Shown piece after piece: positions 17,864 to 26,449 of a stretch of DNA of 56,154 bases; position 1 is the first letter of the stretch; each line of letters opens with the position of its first letter. Under the pieces are notes generated by a model that was given only the letters and a program-made list of their open reading frames with translations, searched no databases and was not told where the DNA came from. The position numbers and the translations under genes are program-made. The stretch is from Polyangiaceae bacterium (lineage in GTDB: Bacteria; Myxococcota_A; Polyangia; Polyangiales; Polyangiaceae), in assembly GCA_025937895.1 (NCBI GenBank), contig JAICQL010000024.1, positions 1-56,154 of the forward strand. The letters are read 5' to 3'.

Positions 17864-18328
17864 CTACAGCAGCTGCCCGCGCGCCCAGGCGAGCGCGCGG
17901 GCCACGAACGGGCGCTGCGCGGCGACGATCTTGTGCTCCGCCACCCCCGCCTCGAAGAACTCCGCGCGATCGACCTCGGGAAAGACCTGCAGCCGCCCCG
18001 AGCCCGGTGGCCACTCCAGCTCGAAGCGCACGCTGCGCAGCAGGCTGGTATCCCAGTCCCCCGCGAAGGCCCAGGCGTATACCGTCTTGCCGCTGCTCTG
18101 CTTGACCGAGCCGAGCTCAAACAGCTGCGCCGGCTGCGGATCAAAGCCGAGCTCCTCGCGAAACTCGCGGCGCGCCGCGGCCTCCAGCGGCTCGCCCGGC
18201 TCACACAGGCCCTTGGGGATGCTCCACACGCCCTCGTCACGGCGCTGAAAATACGGACCGCCCGGATGCACGAGCAGCACCCGGTGGCGCGAATCCACCA
18301 TCACGAGGCCAGCGCTGGTCTTAGGCAA
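17864..18328 (-). CDS. Nudix hydrolase
   Basis: About 154 residues. The Nudix box is GLCEPGEPLEAAARREFREELGF with all consensus Gly/Glu/Arg in place; it binds Mg2+ and hydrolyses a nucleoside-diphosphate-linked substrate. The fold starts at PKTSAGLVMV and includes VLLVHPGGPYFQRRDEGVWSIPKG, the signature of a subfamily whose members begin M-P-K-x-S-A-G. For that reason a TTG at 18328, with GGATGG 6 nt upstream, is preferred to the ATG at 18469. The substrate cannot be told from sequence. Converges on htrA, stop to stop, 31 bp apart. Confidence 0.82.
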   Translation of the reverse strand: MPKTSAGLVMVDSRHRVLLVHPGGPYFQRRDEGVWSIPKGLCEPGEPLEAAARREFREELGFDPQPAQLFELGSVKQSSGKTVYAWAFAGDWDTSLLRSVRFELEWPPGSGRLQVFPEVDRAEFFEAGVAEHKIVAAQRPFVARALAWARGQLL

Positions 18329-18701
18329 GACGATCCATCCGGGCGGCGCTCCGCCGCACATCGACTCTCTGGACGCGATCCATGGCCCGCGGTCGCGGCG
18401 CTCGCCCGGCATGTCGTGCAGCGAAATGGTTTCCGGAGCAGCCCATCGTCCCTCGTCGGAAGCGGTCACCGCCTAAGCAATGCTGGCCTGGAGGGCAAGC
18501 AACTTCACACCCTGAACTGGCTGGACGACCTTCGGGGACCACGGCTCCGCGGAATTGGACCGGTGCAACACGGCCGCGCGCGCGGCGCACGCTGCGATCC
18601 CTGAAAACTCGGTGTGGAATCGATTCCAGTAACGCTGGATGGGCAGAGGGGTGGGGTCAACTGGCGGACCCCTGTCGGCTGTGATTGTATGCCGGGCGCT
18701 C

Positions 18702-20375
18702 GTGGATCTGGTCTCCCGTCTCTCTCGCCCCGCGCCCTGGCTCGTGGCGCTCCTCGCGAATGTCTCGCTGGCATGCACGAGCGACTCGTCGGAGCCCTAC
18801 GACGACCTCAGCAGCGCGCCCGCGAGCGTGAATCCGGAGGAGCTGTTCTCCATGGGCCACCTGGTGGAGGTGCAGATCGAGCTCGATCCGCTGGACTGGG
18901 AGAGCCTGCGGCACCAGGGCCGCGATCTGATCGGGGTCTACACCGGCACCCAGCGTGAATACGACTACGACTACTTCGAGGCCACGGTCACCATCGACGG
19001 CGTGCGACACGAGCGCGCCGGGCTGCGCAAGAAGGGCTTCTGGGGCTCGCTGTCGGTGGAGCGGCCTTCGCTCAAGATCGACATCGATCGCAGCGATCCC
19101 GGCGCCTCCCACTTCGGGGTCGACAAGTTCACCCTGAACAACGGCTTCGCCGACCCGTCCCGCAGCAACGAGTGCCTGTCGTATCAGCTGTTCGCCAGCG
19201 CCGGGCTGCCCGCCTCGCGCTGCAACCTGGCGCACGTGGTGGTCAACGGGCAGGACCTGGGCACGTACAGCAACGTCGAGTCGATCGACAAGCAGATGCT
19301 GGCGCGCCATTTCAGCGATGACGACGGCAACCTGTACGAGGGCCAGCTCGTCGATTTCGAGCCGGCCGATGTGGACGCGCTGGAGCTGAAGACCAACGAG
19401 AAGAAGAACGATCGCAGCGACGTGGAGCGCCTGGTGACGGCGCTCGAGGCGAGCGATGAGCAGCTGCTCGAGCAGCTCGGCGCGATCGTGGACATCGGCC
19501 GCTTCCGCGACTTCTGGGCCATGGAGATGATCGCGGGCCACTGGGATGGCTACTCGAACAACGCCAACAACTACATGGCGTACCGCGATCCCGAGACGGG
19601 GCTGTTCAGCTTCATGCCCTGGGGCACGGACAACGCCTTCGAGCGGCCGCGCTCGCGCACCATCTACGGGCGTGGCCGCATCGCCGAGCGCCTGTACGGT
19701 TTGCCGGCGGAGCGGGCGCGCTTTCTGGCGCGCACCCTGGAGCTGGCCGAGCAGATCTGGGACGTGCCGTGGCTGACCGCCCACCTCGATCAGGTGGCGA
19801 TCAGCGCGCCGGACGCGGTACCCGAGCTGCTGGAGGAGCAGCGCCAGTTCGTGAGCGGGCGGCTCGAGCAGCTGCGCGGCATCGTGGGCGGCAAGCCACC
19901 GCCCATCCGCCGCAGCGCCAGCAGCTCCTGCGCGGGCACGGTGGGTGACATCAGCGGCCACTTCGCGACCACCTTCGATCCCACCACCACACCGCTGAGC
20001 CCCGCCGCCGAGTTCCAGGTACAGCTGAGCCTGGACGGCGCAGCGGTCAGCGGGGTCGAGTGGACGGGCTCTGCGGGCTTTCAGTCGCGCCCGTCCGGGC
20101 CGGTACCTGCCGTGCGCTACACCGGCACCCTGCCCGACGAGCGCGAGCTGGAGCTGATAGTGTACGTCGGCCCCAGCCTGTTCGAGCCGGGCACCCACGA
20201 GTTCCACGGCGCCGAGACGTACGGCACCATCACCGTGCAAGGGGGCAGCGGCGACGGCTTCGTCGGCAACGTGGGCAGCGGCACGCTCGACCTGGTCGAG
20301 GCGGGCACGGCCCCGGATGCACCGGTGCGCGGTAGCTTCAGCGGCCGCATCTATCAGTTCGGCTGCGCCGGCTGA
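18702..20375 (+). CDS. CotH-kinase-fold lipoprotein
   Basis: About 557 residues. With the GTG at 18702 the signal is MDLVSRLSRPAPWLVALLANVSLAC, a 25-residue lipoprotein leader; the open frame reaches an ATG at 18639. Residues about 45-380 are CotH-like: VEVQIELDPLDWESLR, a RKKGFWGS basic block, the LKIDIDRS and KFTLNNGF strands, ECLSYQLFASAGLPASR, AMEMIAGHWDGYSNNANNY and FMPWGTDNAF, matching the atypical protein-kinase fold of spore-coat protein CotH. The C-terminal 150 residues are beta-rich with two Cys, perhaps a carbohydrate-binding-like domain. Its 3' end overlaps tlyA by 22 bp, convergent. Confidence 0.78.
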   Translation: MDLVSRLSRPAPWLVALLANVSLACTSDSSEPYDDLSSAPASVNPEELFSMGHLVEVQIELDPLDWESLRHQGRDLIGVYTGTQREYDYDYFEATVTIDGVRHERAGLRKKGFWGSLSVERPSLKIDIDRSDPGASHFGVDKFTLNNGFADPSRSNECLSYQLFASAGLPASRCNLAHVVVNGQDLGTYSNVESIDKQMLARHFSDDDGNLYEGQLVDFEPADVDALELKTNEKKNDRSDVERLVTALEASDEQLLEQLGAIVDIGRFRDFWAMEMIAGHWDGYSNNANNYMAYRDPETGLFSFMPWGTDNAFERPRSRTIYGRGRIAERLYGLPAERARFLARTLELAEQIWDVPWLTAHLDQVAISAPDAVPELLEEQRQFVSGRLEQLRGIVGGKPPPIRRSASSSCAGTVGDISGHFATTFDPTTTPLSPAAEFQVQLSLDGAAVSGVEWTGSAGFQSRPSGPVPAVRYTGTLPDERELELIVYVGPSLFEPGTHEFHGAETYGTITVQGGSGDGFVGNVGSGTLDLVEAGTAPDAPVRGSFSGRIYQFGCAG

Positions 20376-21118
20376 GCTGCGACGCGCGCGTGCACGAAGT
20401 GCTCGAGGTTCCCCTTGGGCCCGGGCAGCCGCGAGTCACACGAGCCGATCAGCTCGAAGCCCGCCTCGCTCAGCTCTGCCAGCACGTCGCCGATGATGCG
20501 CTGGCGCAGCTCCGGATCCTTGATCACGCCGCGATGCTCGCTGGCCAGCTCCACCCCGGCCTCGAACTGCGGCTTGATCAGTGCCAGCAGCTCCCCCGCG
20601 GGGGCGAGCACGGCGCGCACCGCCGGCAGCAGCTTGCCCAGCCCGATGAACGACGCATCCAGCACCACGCCCGTGACGGGCTCGGGAAAGTCCCCGGCTA
20701 CCAGGTGGCGCGCGTTGGTGGCCTCGCGCGAGATCACGCGCGCATCCTTGCGCAGCTTCTCCGCCAGCTGCCCGCGGCCCACGTCCACGGCATACACGCG
20801 CAGCGCGCCATGCTGCAGCAAGCAGTCGGTGAAGCCGCCGGTGGAGGCGCCGATGTCCAGCCACACCTTGCCCCGGGGCTCCACCGCCAGATCGGCCAGC
20901 GCGCCCTCCAGCTTGATCCCACCGCGCGAGACATATCGCGGCAGCTCGCGCACGCTGAGCGGAATGTCGCGCGGCAAGCTCGTGCCGGGCTTGTCCAGCC
21001 GCCGCTCACCGGAATAGACCCTGCCTGCCAGGATGCAGCCCACGGCCACGCTGCGCGTCGGGGCCAGGCCCCGCTCGACCAGCAACGCATCGAGGCGCGC
21101 CTTCAGTACCTTACTCAT
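20354..21118 (-). CDS. tlyA: TlyA-type rRNA 2'-O-methyltransferase
   Basis: About 254 residues. The N-terminal S4 RNA-binding domain (KARLDALLVERGLAPTRSVAVGCILAGRVYSG) is followed by an FtsJ-type methyltransferase. SAM motif I is LDIGASTGGFTDCLLQHGA; VYAVDVGRGQLAEKLR and the LDASFIGLGKLLP / LIKPQFEAG blocks carry the expected Lys and Asp of the family. It methylates cytidine 2'-OH in 16S/23S rRNA; known homologues also act as hemolysins. Start chosen at MSKVLKARLD because the domain begins there; the open frame reaches 21178. Confidence 0.88.
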   Translation of the reverse strand: MSKVLKARLDALLVERGLAPTRSVAVGCILAGRVYSGERRLDKPGTSLPRDIPLSVRELPRYVSRGGIKLEGALADLAVEPRGKVWLDIGASTGGFTDCLLQHGALRVYAVDVGRGQLAEKLRKDARVISREATNARHLVAGDFPEPVTGVVLDASFIGLGKLLPAVRAVLAPAGELLALIKPQFEAGVELASEHRGVIKDPELRQRIIGDVLAELSEAGFELIGSCDSRLPGPKGNLEHFVHARVAAQPAQPN

Positions 21119-21280
21119 GGCCACCCGTACCCGGGCGATGCCGCCTCTCCGCCGCTCCCGCGCAGGGACAAAAGCCACACGCAGCTCGAGATCTGGCCCA
21201 GCAAATCGCCATGCACGCGCCGAGCATGGCAGATTTTTGGAGCCCTCGCGCCGAGAGGTGGCAAACTGATCTGTACCGTC

Positions 21281-22123
21281 ATGAACAGAGCCGTCGTCTT
21301 CGACATCGACAACACCCTGACGAAGGCGCGGGAAGCGCTGGAATTACCGATGGCACGGCGCCTGGGCGCCCTGGGGCGGCCCTTTGCGCTGGCAGCGGGC
21401 AGCGATCGCGAGCTCTTGATGAGCCAGTTCTTCGAGCCGCTGCACGCTCACGGCTTCCGCGGGCAGTTTGACGCCTTCCTGTGCAACGGGGCCTTGCGCT
21501 ACCGCTGCCGCTGCGGCGATCAGCTGGAGCTCAGCCTGGTGGATGAGTTCTCGATGAAGAACCACCTGGGGGAGAGCGGCTTTCACACCTTGCTCGGGCT
21601 GCTCGAGCGGCTGCTCGGCGATGAGCGCTTTGCGCTGCCCAGCAGCGTCAGCATCGCGGGCGATCGCATCGTGGATCGGCGCGGCGCGCTCAACCTGGCG
21701 CCCTCGGGCCGCGAGCGGGGCGCCCTCTCCGCGGCGGGCCGCAAGAGTCGGGACGAGTTCGTGGCGTTCGACGCTCAGACAGGCTACCGCGCGCGCTTGC
21801 TGCCGGTGCTGCGGCAAGAGCTGGATCGGGCACTGCCGGGCAATGATCTGCAGCTCTCGCTGGGCGGGCAGACCTCGTTTGATCTCGTGGTGCGCGGCCG
21901 CGACAAGAGCTTTGCCGTACGCACCCTGCTCGACGAGGGCATGCAACACGTCACCTATGTGGGCGACGCGCTGTTCCCCGGCGGCAATGACGCGGCGGTG
22001 CTCGACTACGTCAGCGCCTCCTGGCCTGCTGGCAAGGGCCCGGTGGACGTGATCCAGGTGCGCGACGTCGATCACACGGCAGAGCTGCTGGACGCCTGGT
22101 CCCGCGGCGGTACCGGGCGGTAG
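21281..22123 (+). CDS. Eukaryotic-type phosphomannomutase-like HAD phosphatase
   Basis: About 280 residues of the HAD superfamily. Motif I is VVFDIDNTLTKAR with D8 nucleophile and D10 acid/base. The cap region carries FLCNGA and NLAPSGRERG, and the late blocks are SFDLVVRGRDKSFAVRTLL and VTYVGDALFPGGNDAAV. These correspond to NVSPIGR, FDVFPKGWDK and FFGDKTxPGGND of the eukaryotic phosphomannomutase (PMM2) family, which interconverts mannose-6-P and mannose-1-P. Bacterial sugar mutases are usually of the unrelated ManB type. The start ATG has no strong ribosome site. The 3' end overlaps the converging HIRAN gene by 52 bp. Confidence 0.78.
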   Translation: MNRAVVFDIDNTLTKAREALELPMARRLGALGRPFALAAGSDRELLMSQFFEPLHAHGFRGQFDAFLCNGALRYRCRCGDQLELSLVDEFSMKNHLGESGFHTLLGLLERLLGDERFALPSSVSIAGDRIVDRRGALNLAPSGRERGALSAAGRKSRDEFVAFDAQTGYRARLLPVLRQELDRALPGNDLQLSLGGQTSFDLVVRGRDKSFAVRTLLDEGMQHVTYVGDALFPGGNDAAVLDYVSASWPAGKGPVDVIQVRDVDHTAELLDAWSRGGTGR

Positions 22124-22866
22124 CTCTCCGACGTGAACAGCAAGCGGCCCAGCTCCGGCGGGCACGCATAGCGCACCAGCACCCGGTACACGACGGGCGC
22201 AGGCGCAAAGGTGACGCGCTGCACGTGGCCGAGGGTGAGCTCGATCTGCTCGGCTCGGCCTCCCACGGCGCCGAGCTCGCTGGCAAGGTAGTCGGGAGCG
22301 TAGCCCAGCTGCTCCCCGGCGCCGTGGCTGCCCGCCGGGCGCACGATGCGCAGCGCGCTCGCGCTGTACGGGTTATCGGGCTCGGGCTGCAGCAGCAAGC
22401 GCTCCCCCGGCACGAGGGAGAGCGCGAGCTGCTCGCTGCCTGGGCTGCGGCCCACTCCACGCACCTCCAGCACGCCCCAGCGCCGGCCATCGGCGGCGCG
22501 CAGCGGCGGCGCAAACGCCTCCAGCCGCTCCGGAGCGGCGCCGGGCTGCCGGCGCACGAACAGCGTGATCGGCGCTGCGTCCAGCTGCTCTTGCCCGGCA
22601 GCGCTGGTCTCCAGCGGCCCTGTGCCGCGGCGCTGCGCCGAGCGCTGCACGAACAGCTCCGGCAACCCAGCCGTGACGTGGATGGCCTCCAGCTCCTCGA
22701 AGCCGGGCAGACCCAGAAAGCCGTGTTCTCGGGCGGCCCACGCGGCCGCGATATAACGCAGCTCATATTCGCCGCTGCGGCGCCGCGACAGGCGGGCCAC
22801 CGGGAAGATGCGCCTGGACTCGGGCTCTTGCCAGGCCACGAACAAGCTACGGACAATCGGGGTCAT
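22072..22866 (-). CDS. HIRAN-domain protein
   Basis: About 264 residues starting MTPIVRSLFVAWQEPESRRIFPVARL; the open frame reaches 22914. The N-terminal half (IFPVARLSRRRSGEYELRYI, HGFLGLPGFEELEAI, ELFVQR) is the pattern commonly linked to HIRAN proteins in bacteria. Residues about 185-235 are the HIRAN domain (EPDNPYSASALRIVRPAG, EQLGYAPDYLASELGAV). HIRAN recognises 3' DNA ends in eukaryotic HLTF/Rad5; in bacteria stand-alone forms are common and uncharacterised. A role at damaged or stalled DNA is inference. Confidence 0.75.
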   Translation of the reverse strand: MTPIVRSLFVAWQEPESRRIFPVARLSRRRSGEYELRYIAAAWAAREHGFLGLPGFEELEAIHVTAGLPELFVQRSAQRRGTGPLETSAAGQEQLDAAPITLFVRRQPGAAPERLEAFAPPLRAADGRRWGVLEVRGVGRSPGSEQLALSLVPGERLLLQPEPDNPYSASALRIVRPAGSHGAGEQLGYAPDYLASELGAVGGRAEQIELTLGHVQRVTFAPAPVVYRVLVRYACPPELGRLLFTSESYRPVPPRDQASSSSAV

Positions 22867-22935
22867 GAAAATGCGCAGCTCCGGCCGGAGGGGGTGGTCC
22901 GCGCCATCAGGCAACGCTATGGAGCCGGGGATATC

Positions 22936-24057
22936 ATGGTTTTGCTGGCTCAGCAGCTCACGCTATGGATTCCCGCGCTGCTCTTTGCGCTGCCGCTGGG
23001 CATGGCCACGATCGGCGTTGCCAGCGCCAAGAGCCCGGCGGCCAGTGCAGCGGCGCAGGCGTTGCGCGCTGCCACGCCTGCGGCGGAGCGGCGCCAGCTG
23101 GAGCAGCCCTTCACCGACGCCGCGCGCAGCGACTGGCACTACACGCCGCGCAAGCGCAGCGGCATCGCCTGGAAGAGCATGAACACAGCTCAGCGCGAGG
23201 CAACGCTGAGCTTGCTGCGCAGCGCGCTGAGCGACGCGGGGGTGCTCAAGGTGCAGGCGGTGATGGCGCTGGAGATCGCGCTGCGCGAGCTGGAGACGTT
23301 CGGCTTCTCGCGCGATCCGGAGAACTACGCGGTCGCGCTCTTCGGCAGCCCGGGCGCCACGCCCGCGGCGGAGGGGGCCGGCACGGCGCCGGCGGGCACT
23401 GCCGCGACGGCGGAGCCCTGGGGCTGGCGCCTCGAGGGCCATCACCTCTCTCTGCACTTCACCCTGCACGGCGATCGCTATCTCTCCACCTTGCCACAGT
23501 TCATGGGCGCCAACCCGGCGCTGGTGCCGCACGACATGGCCCGGAACGGGCCGCGCAAGGGCACGCGCGTGCTGGCGCACGAGGAAGACCTCGCGCGCGA
23601 GCTGCTGCAGGCGCTGGGTCCGGCGGAGCTCCAGGCCTGCCTGTTCGACACCCGCACGTACGGTGACATCGTCAGCAAGAACGCGGCGCGGCTCAGCCCG
23701 CTGTCACCCGTGGGCGTGCGCTGGGAGCAGCTGCAGCCGGCGCAGCAGGCGCAGCTCCTGAAGCTGATCAGCGCGTTCGCCGAGCACCTACAGCCAGAGC
23801 TGGCAGAGCAGCGGCTGGCGCGGGTGCGCGCGGGCGGGCTCTCCTCCCTGCGCTTCGGCTGGGCTGGCTCCACGGCGCGGGGCAAGCCCTTCTACTTTCG
23901 CATCCAGGGGGCGAACAGCTTGATCGAGCTGGATAACTCGGGCGGCAACCACATCCACTCGGTCTGGCGAGATTTCGACGGGGACTGGGGGCGTGACACC
24001 CTGGCCGAGCATTACCGTGGAGCCGCCGCCGGTGGGCACACGCATGGCAGCCACTGA
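22936..24057 (+). CDS. DUF3500-family secreted protein
   Basis: About 373 residues with an N-terminal hydrophobic segment (LTLWIPALLFALPLGMATIGVASA) acting as signal or anchor. The body has the DUF3500 order: WKSMNTAQREATLSLLRSALS, EPWGWRLEGHHLSLHFTLHGDR, TPxFxGANPA-like TLPQFMGANPALV, EEDLARELLQAL, LRFGWAGSTARGKPFYFRIQGANSLIELDN and HIHSVWRDFDGDWG. It ends in a His-rich GGHTHGSH tail that could bind metal. The function of the family is unknown. GGAG and GGGG precede the ATG. It overlaps the next gene by 14 bp, so the two are probably coupled. Confidence 0.82.
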   Translation: MVLLAQQLTLWIPALLFALPLGMATIGVASAKSPAASAAAQALRAATPAAERRQLEQPFTDAARSDWHYTPRKRSGIAWKSMNTAQREATLSLLRSALSDAGVLKVQAVMALEIALRELETFGFSRDPENYAVALFGSPGATPAAEGAGTAPAGTAATAEPWGWRLEGHHLSLHFTLHGDRYLSTLPQFMGANPALVPHDMARNGPRKGTRVLAHEEDLARELLQALGPAELQACLFDTRTYGDIVSKNAARLSPLSPVGVRWEQLQPAQQAQLLKLISAFAEHLQPELAEQRLARVRAGGLSSLRFGWAGSTARGKPFYFRIQGANSLIELDNSGGNHIHSVWRDFDGDWGRDTLAEHYRGAAAGGHTHGSH

Positions 24058-26089
24058 GCTCGCCCAGGCTGAACCCGAGCCCGCTGCTGGCGGCGGGCCT
24101 CGTCCCCTGCCGCGCGCGGCGCGCGAGCCGTATCCGCTGGCACTGGCCACGCAGGCGTTGTCCATCTTCGCGCTGCTGGGCGCGTCCGTGGGCCTGTTCA
24201 TCGGCAGCATCACCCGCATGTCGACGGACACCTTTGCCAGCTACCTGGCAAACAACGACGCGGCTCAGGGCCTGCGGGTGCGGCTGTTCCTGTTCCTGGC
24301 CGTCGGCGCGCTCGTGGGCACCTTGCCACCGCTCGTGCTCCTGGTCTGGAAGAAGCGGCGCATCTTGCCCGCCCTGCTGCGCGCCGGAGAGATCAGCTGG
24401 CCGCTGTGCCTGATCGGCGTGCTGCGCTTCCTGTTCTCCGCGGAGCCGTGGCATGGCCATCCGCTCACGTTCTTGATCGGGCTCTCGGTGGTGGTGCTGG
24501 TGCTGGAGCGCGCGCTGCGCCGCTCTCAGCGCGCGCTGCCGGAGCGGCTGACGGCCTGGCTCGCCGCCAAGCTGAGCTTGCGGCCAGCGCTCGCTCGCTG
24601 GCTGCCGCTGTGCGTGGTGCTGCTCGGTAGCGCCTGGTACGCCTTCTACTTCAGCCACTACACGATCCTGAACCACCGTCGCCTGGGCACGATGGGCTAC
24701 GACCTCGGGATCAACGTCAACTGGGCGTACAACGCGCTGCACGGCGAGTTCGGGCGCAATACGGTGGTGTTCGGCAATGGCGCGGACTCCGCCAACTACT
24801 TCGGTGTGCACGCCGTGCTGGCGATGTTCACCTGGCTGCCGTTCTTCGCGCTCAAGCCCGACGGTGAGTTCTTCCTGATCTTCCAGGCCATCGGCGCCGG
24901 CTTTGCCGCCACCTCCCTGTACCTGTTCGCCAGCACGCAGATGCCGCGCTGGTCAGCGGTGGTGGTGGCGTACGCCTACCTGTTCTTCGCGCCGCTGCAC
25001 GGCCCGAACTTCTACGACTTCCACGAGCTGATGCCGCCGCTGTTCCTGCACTTCCTGCTGTACTGGGCGCTGGCCGTCCGGAAGAGCTGGCTGGTGGCGC
25101 TGCTCGTACCCATGATCTGGACGTACCGGGAGGATCTCACCATCGGCCTGGTGGTGCTGGGCTTCTTCTTGCTCGTCACCGGCACGCGCCCGAAGGCGGG
25201 CATCGCCATCGCCCTCAGCTCGCTGCTGTGGTTCGTGTGCATGAAGCTCGTCATCATGCCCCGGCTCTGGAGCGGCTGGTTCGATACCATCTACAGCGGG
25301 CTGCAGGCGGGCCAGCGCGGCTATGTCACGGTGCTGATCACCATCCTGACCAACCCCGCATACTTCCTGACCACGCTGCTGGAAGAGGGCAAGCTGATCT
25401 ACTTCCTGCACTTCTTCACGCCGCTGGTCTTCCTGCCGGCGCGGCGCTGGTCGCTGCTGATGCTGGCCCTGCCCGGCTTTGCCTTCAGCCTGATCACCAC
25501 GCAGTACTGGCCCACGCTGTCGATCGCCTTTCAGTACACCTGCCACGCCATCCCCTACGTCTTTGCCGCCACGGTGCTGATGCTCGGCGTGCTCGGCAGG
25601 GGAGAGGAGGGCGCGCTGCGCCGCCGCGCGGTGCTGGGCGCAATGGTGCTGGGCACGCTGGCGCACAGCTACGTCTTCGGCGCCGTGCTGCAGCACGAGA
25701 CGTTCGTCGGCGGCTTCCGTCAGATCAACTTCGAGATGAGCGAAGAGGACAAGCTGCGCTACGCCACGCTCAAGCGCCTGATCGCGATGATCCCGCCCGA
25801 GGCCAGCGTCGCCGCAACCGAGATGGAGGTGCCGCACATCGCCGCCCGGCGCAGCGCCTTCACCCTGAAAGACGGGGACTCCGACGCAGAATACGTGCTG
25901 GTCAACAGCCAGCACCTCGGGGTGGGTCGCTCGCACGAGTCGCTGCGCTTCATGATGAATCGCGAGCCGTATCGGCTGCTGGCGCAGGGCGATAACCTGT
26001 ATCTGTTTCGGCGCGGCCCCATCACTCGTGAAACGAAAGACGCGCTCGCGCGCATGAGCGTGCGCAGCCCGTTCAAGGCCGCGGACTGA
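24044..26089 (+). CDS. DUF2079-family polytopic membrane protein
   Basis: About 681 residues with some ten to twelve membrane segments. The family signature is visible: MGYDLGINVNWAYNALHGEF, NYFGVHAVLAMFTWLPFFAL, PNFYDFHELMPPLFLHFLLYWAL and MIWTYREDLTIGLVVLGFFLL (the Asp-Phe-His-Glu and Arg-Glu-Asp motifs are characteristic). The fold resembles GT-C/ArnT-type membrane glycosyltransferases, but no reaction is established. A C-terminal soluble part (EEDKLRYATLKRLIAMIPPEASVAATEMEVPH) ends the chain. Start at ATG 24044 inside the DUF3500 gene; an ATG-like start at 23993 is possible but sits deeper in the upstream gene. Confidence 0.82.
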   Translation: MAATELAQAEPEPAAGGGPRPLPRAAREPYPLALATQALSIFALLGASVGLFIGSITRMSTDTFASYLANNDAAQGLRVRLFLFLAVGALVGTLPPLVLLVWKKRRILPALLRAGEISWPLCLIGVLRFLFSAEPWHGHPLTFLIGLSVVVLVLERALRRSQRALPERLTAWLAAKLSLRPALARWLPLCVVLLGSAWYAFYFSHYTILNHRRLGTMGYDLGINVNWAYNALHGEFGRNTVVFGNGADSANYFGVHAVLAMFTWLPFFALKPDGEFFLIFQAIGAGFAATSLYLFASTQMPRWSAVVVAYAYLFFAPLHGPNFYDFHELMPPLFLHFLLYWALAVRKSWLVALLVPMIWTYREDLTIGLVVLGFFLLVTGTRPKAGIAIALSSLLWFVCMKLVIMPRLWSGWFDTIYSGLQAGQRGYVTVLITILTNPAYFLTTLLEEGKLIYFLHFFTPLVFLPARRWSLLMLALPGFAFSLITTQYWPTLSIAFQYTCHAIPYVFAATVLMLGVLGRGEEGALRRRAVLGAMVLGTLAHSYVFGAVLQHETFVGGFRQINFEMSEEDKLRYATLKRLIAMIPPEASVAATEMEVPHIAARRSAFTLKDGDSDAEYVLVNSQHLGVGRSHESLRFMMNREPYRLLAQGDNLYLFRRGPITRETKDALARMSVRSPFKAAD

Positions 26090-26449
26090 GAGCTCGGAGC
26101 GAGCGCGGCGCGTCAGCTGCCGTTGAGCTTCGCGCTGCTGCTGTTCCAATCCGGCAACACGGGTGCTCGCCGCAGCTGCAGCTTCGATTACATTGCTGCT
26201 CTGTGCTCGACGCACGCCCCCCAACGCAAGCTGTCAACTGGGCACGACCTGTCAGCACACCGGGGGCAAGACGCCCCGTGTCGCGCGCCTCACTGCGCTG
26301 TTACTTGCGAGGTGACGAAGTGGATGCCAAATAGGGCGATCCAGGTGCCGGCGCGTCGTGCTGCCGGCGGCAAGGCCTTTCCAGTGACTTCCCATTGCAT
26401 TCGTCGCCCCCGCTCGCGGCGGCTTCCTCACGGTCTGCCGCTTCGCAGA
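26090..26449. other. Gene-free 360-bp leader with hairpin (26261-26278)
   Basis: No convincing gene. The open frame of the next gene extends back to 26123 but is Arg/Cys-rich and carries no signal. At 26261-26278 a compact hairpin CGGGG(G)C-AAGAC-GCCCCG occurs. Its core GGCAAGACGCC recurs upstream of the paralogous next gene (28585-28595), followed in both by a CACTG...TTxCTTGC-like segment, hinting that part of the leader was duplicated with the gene. Confidence 0.4.
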
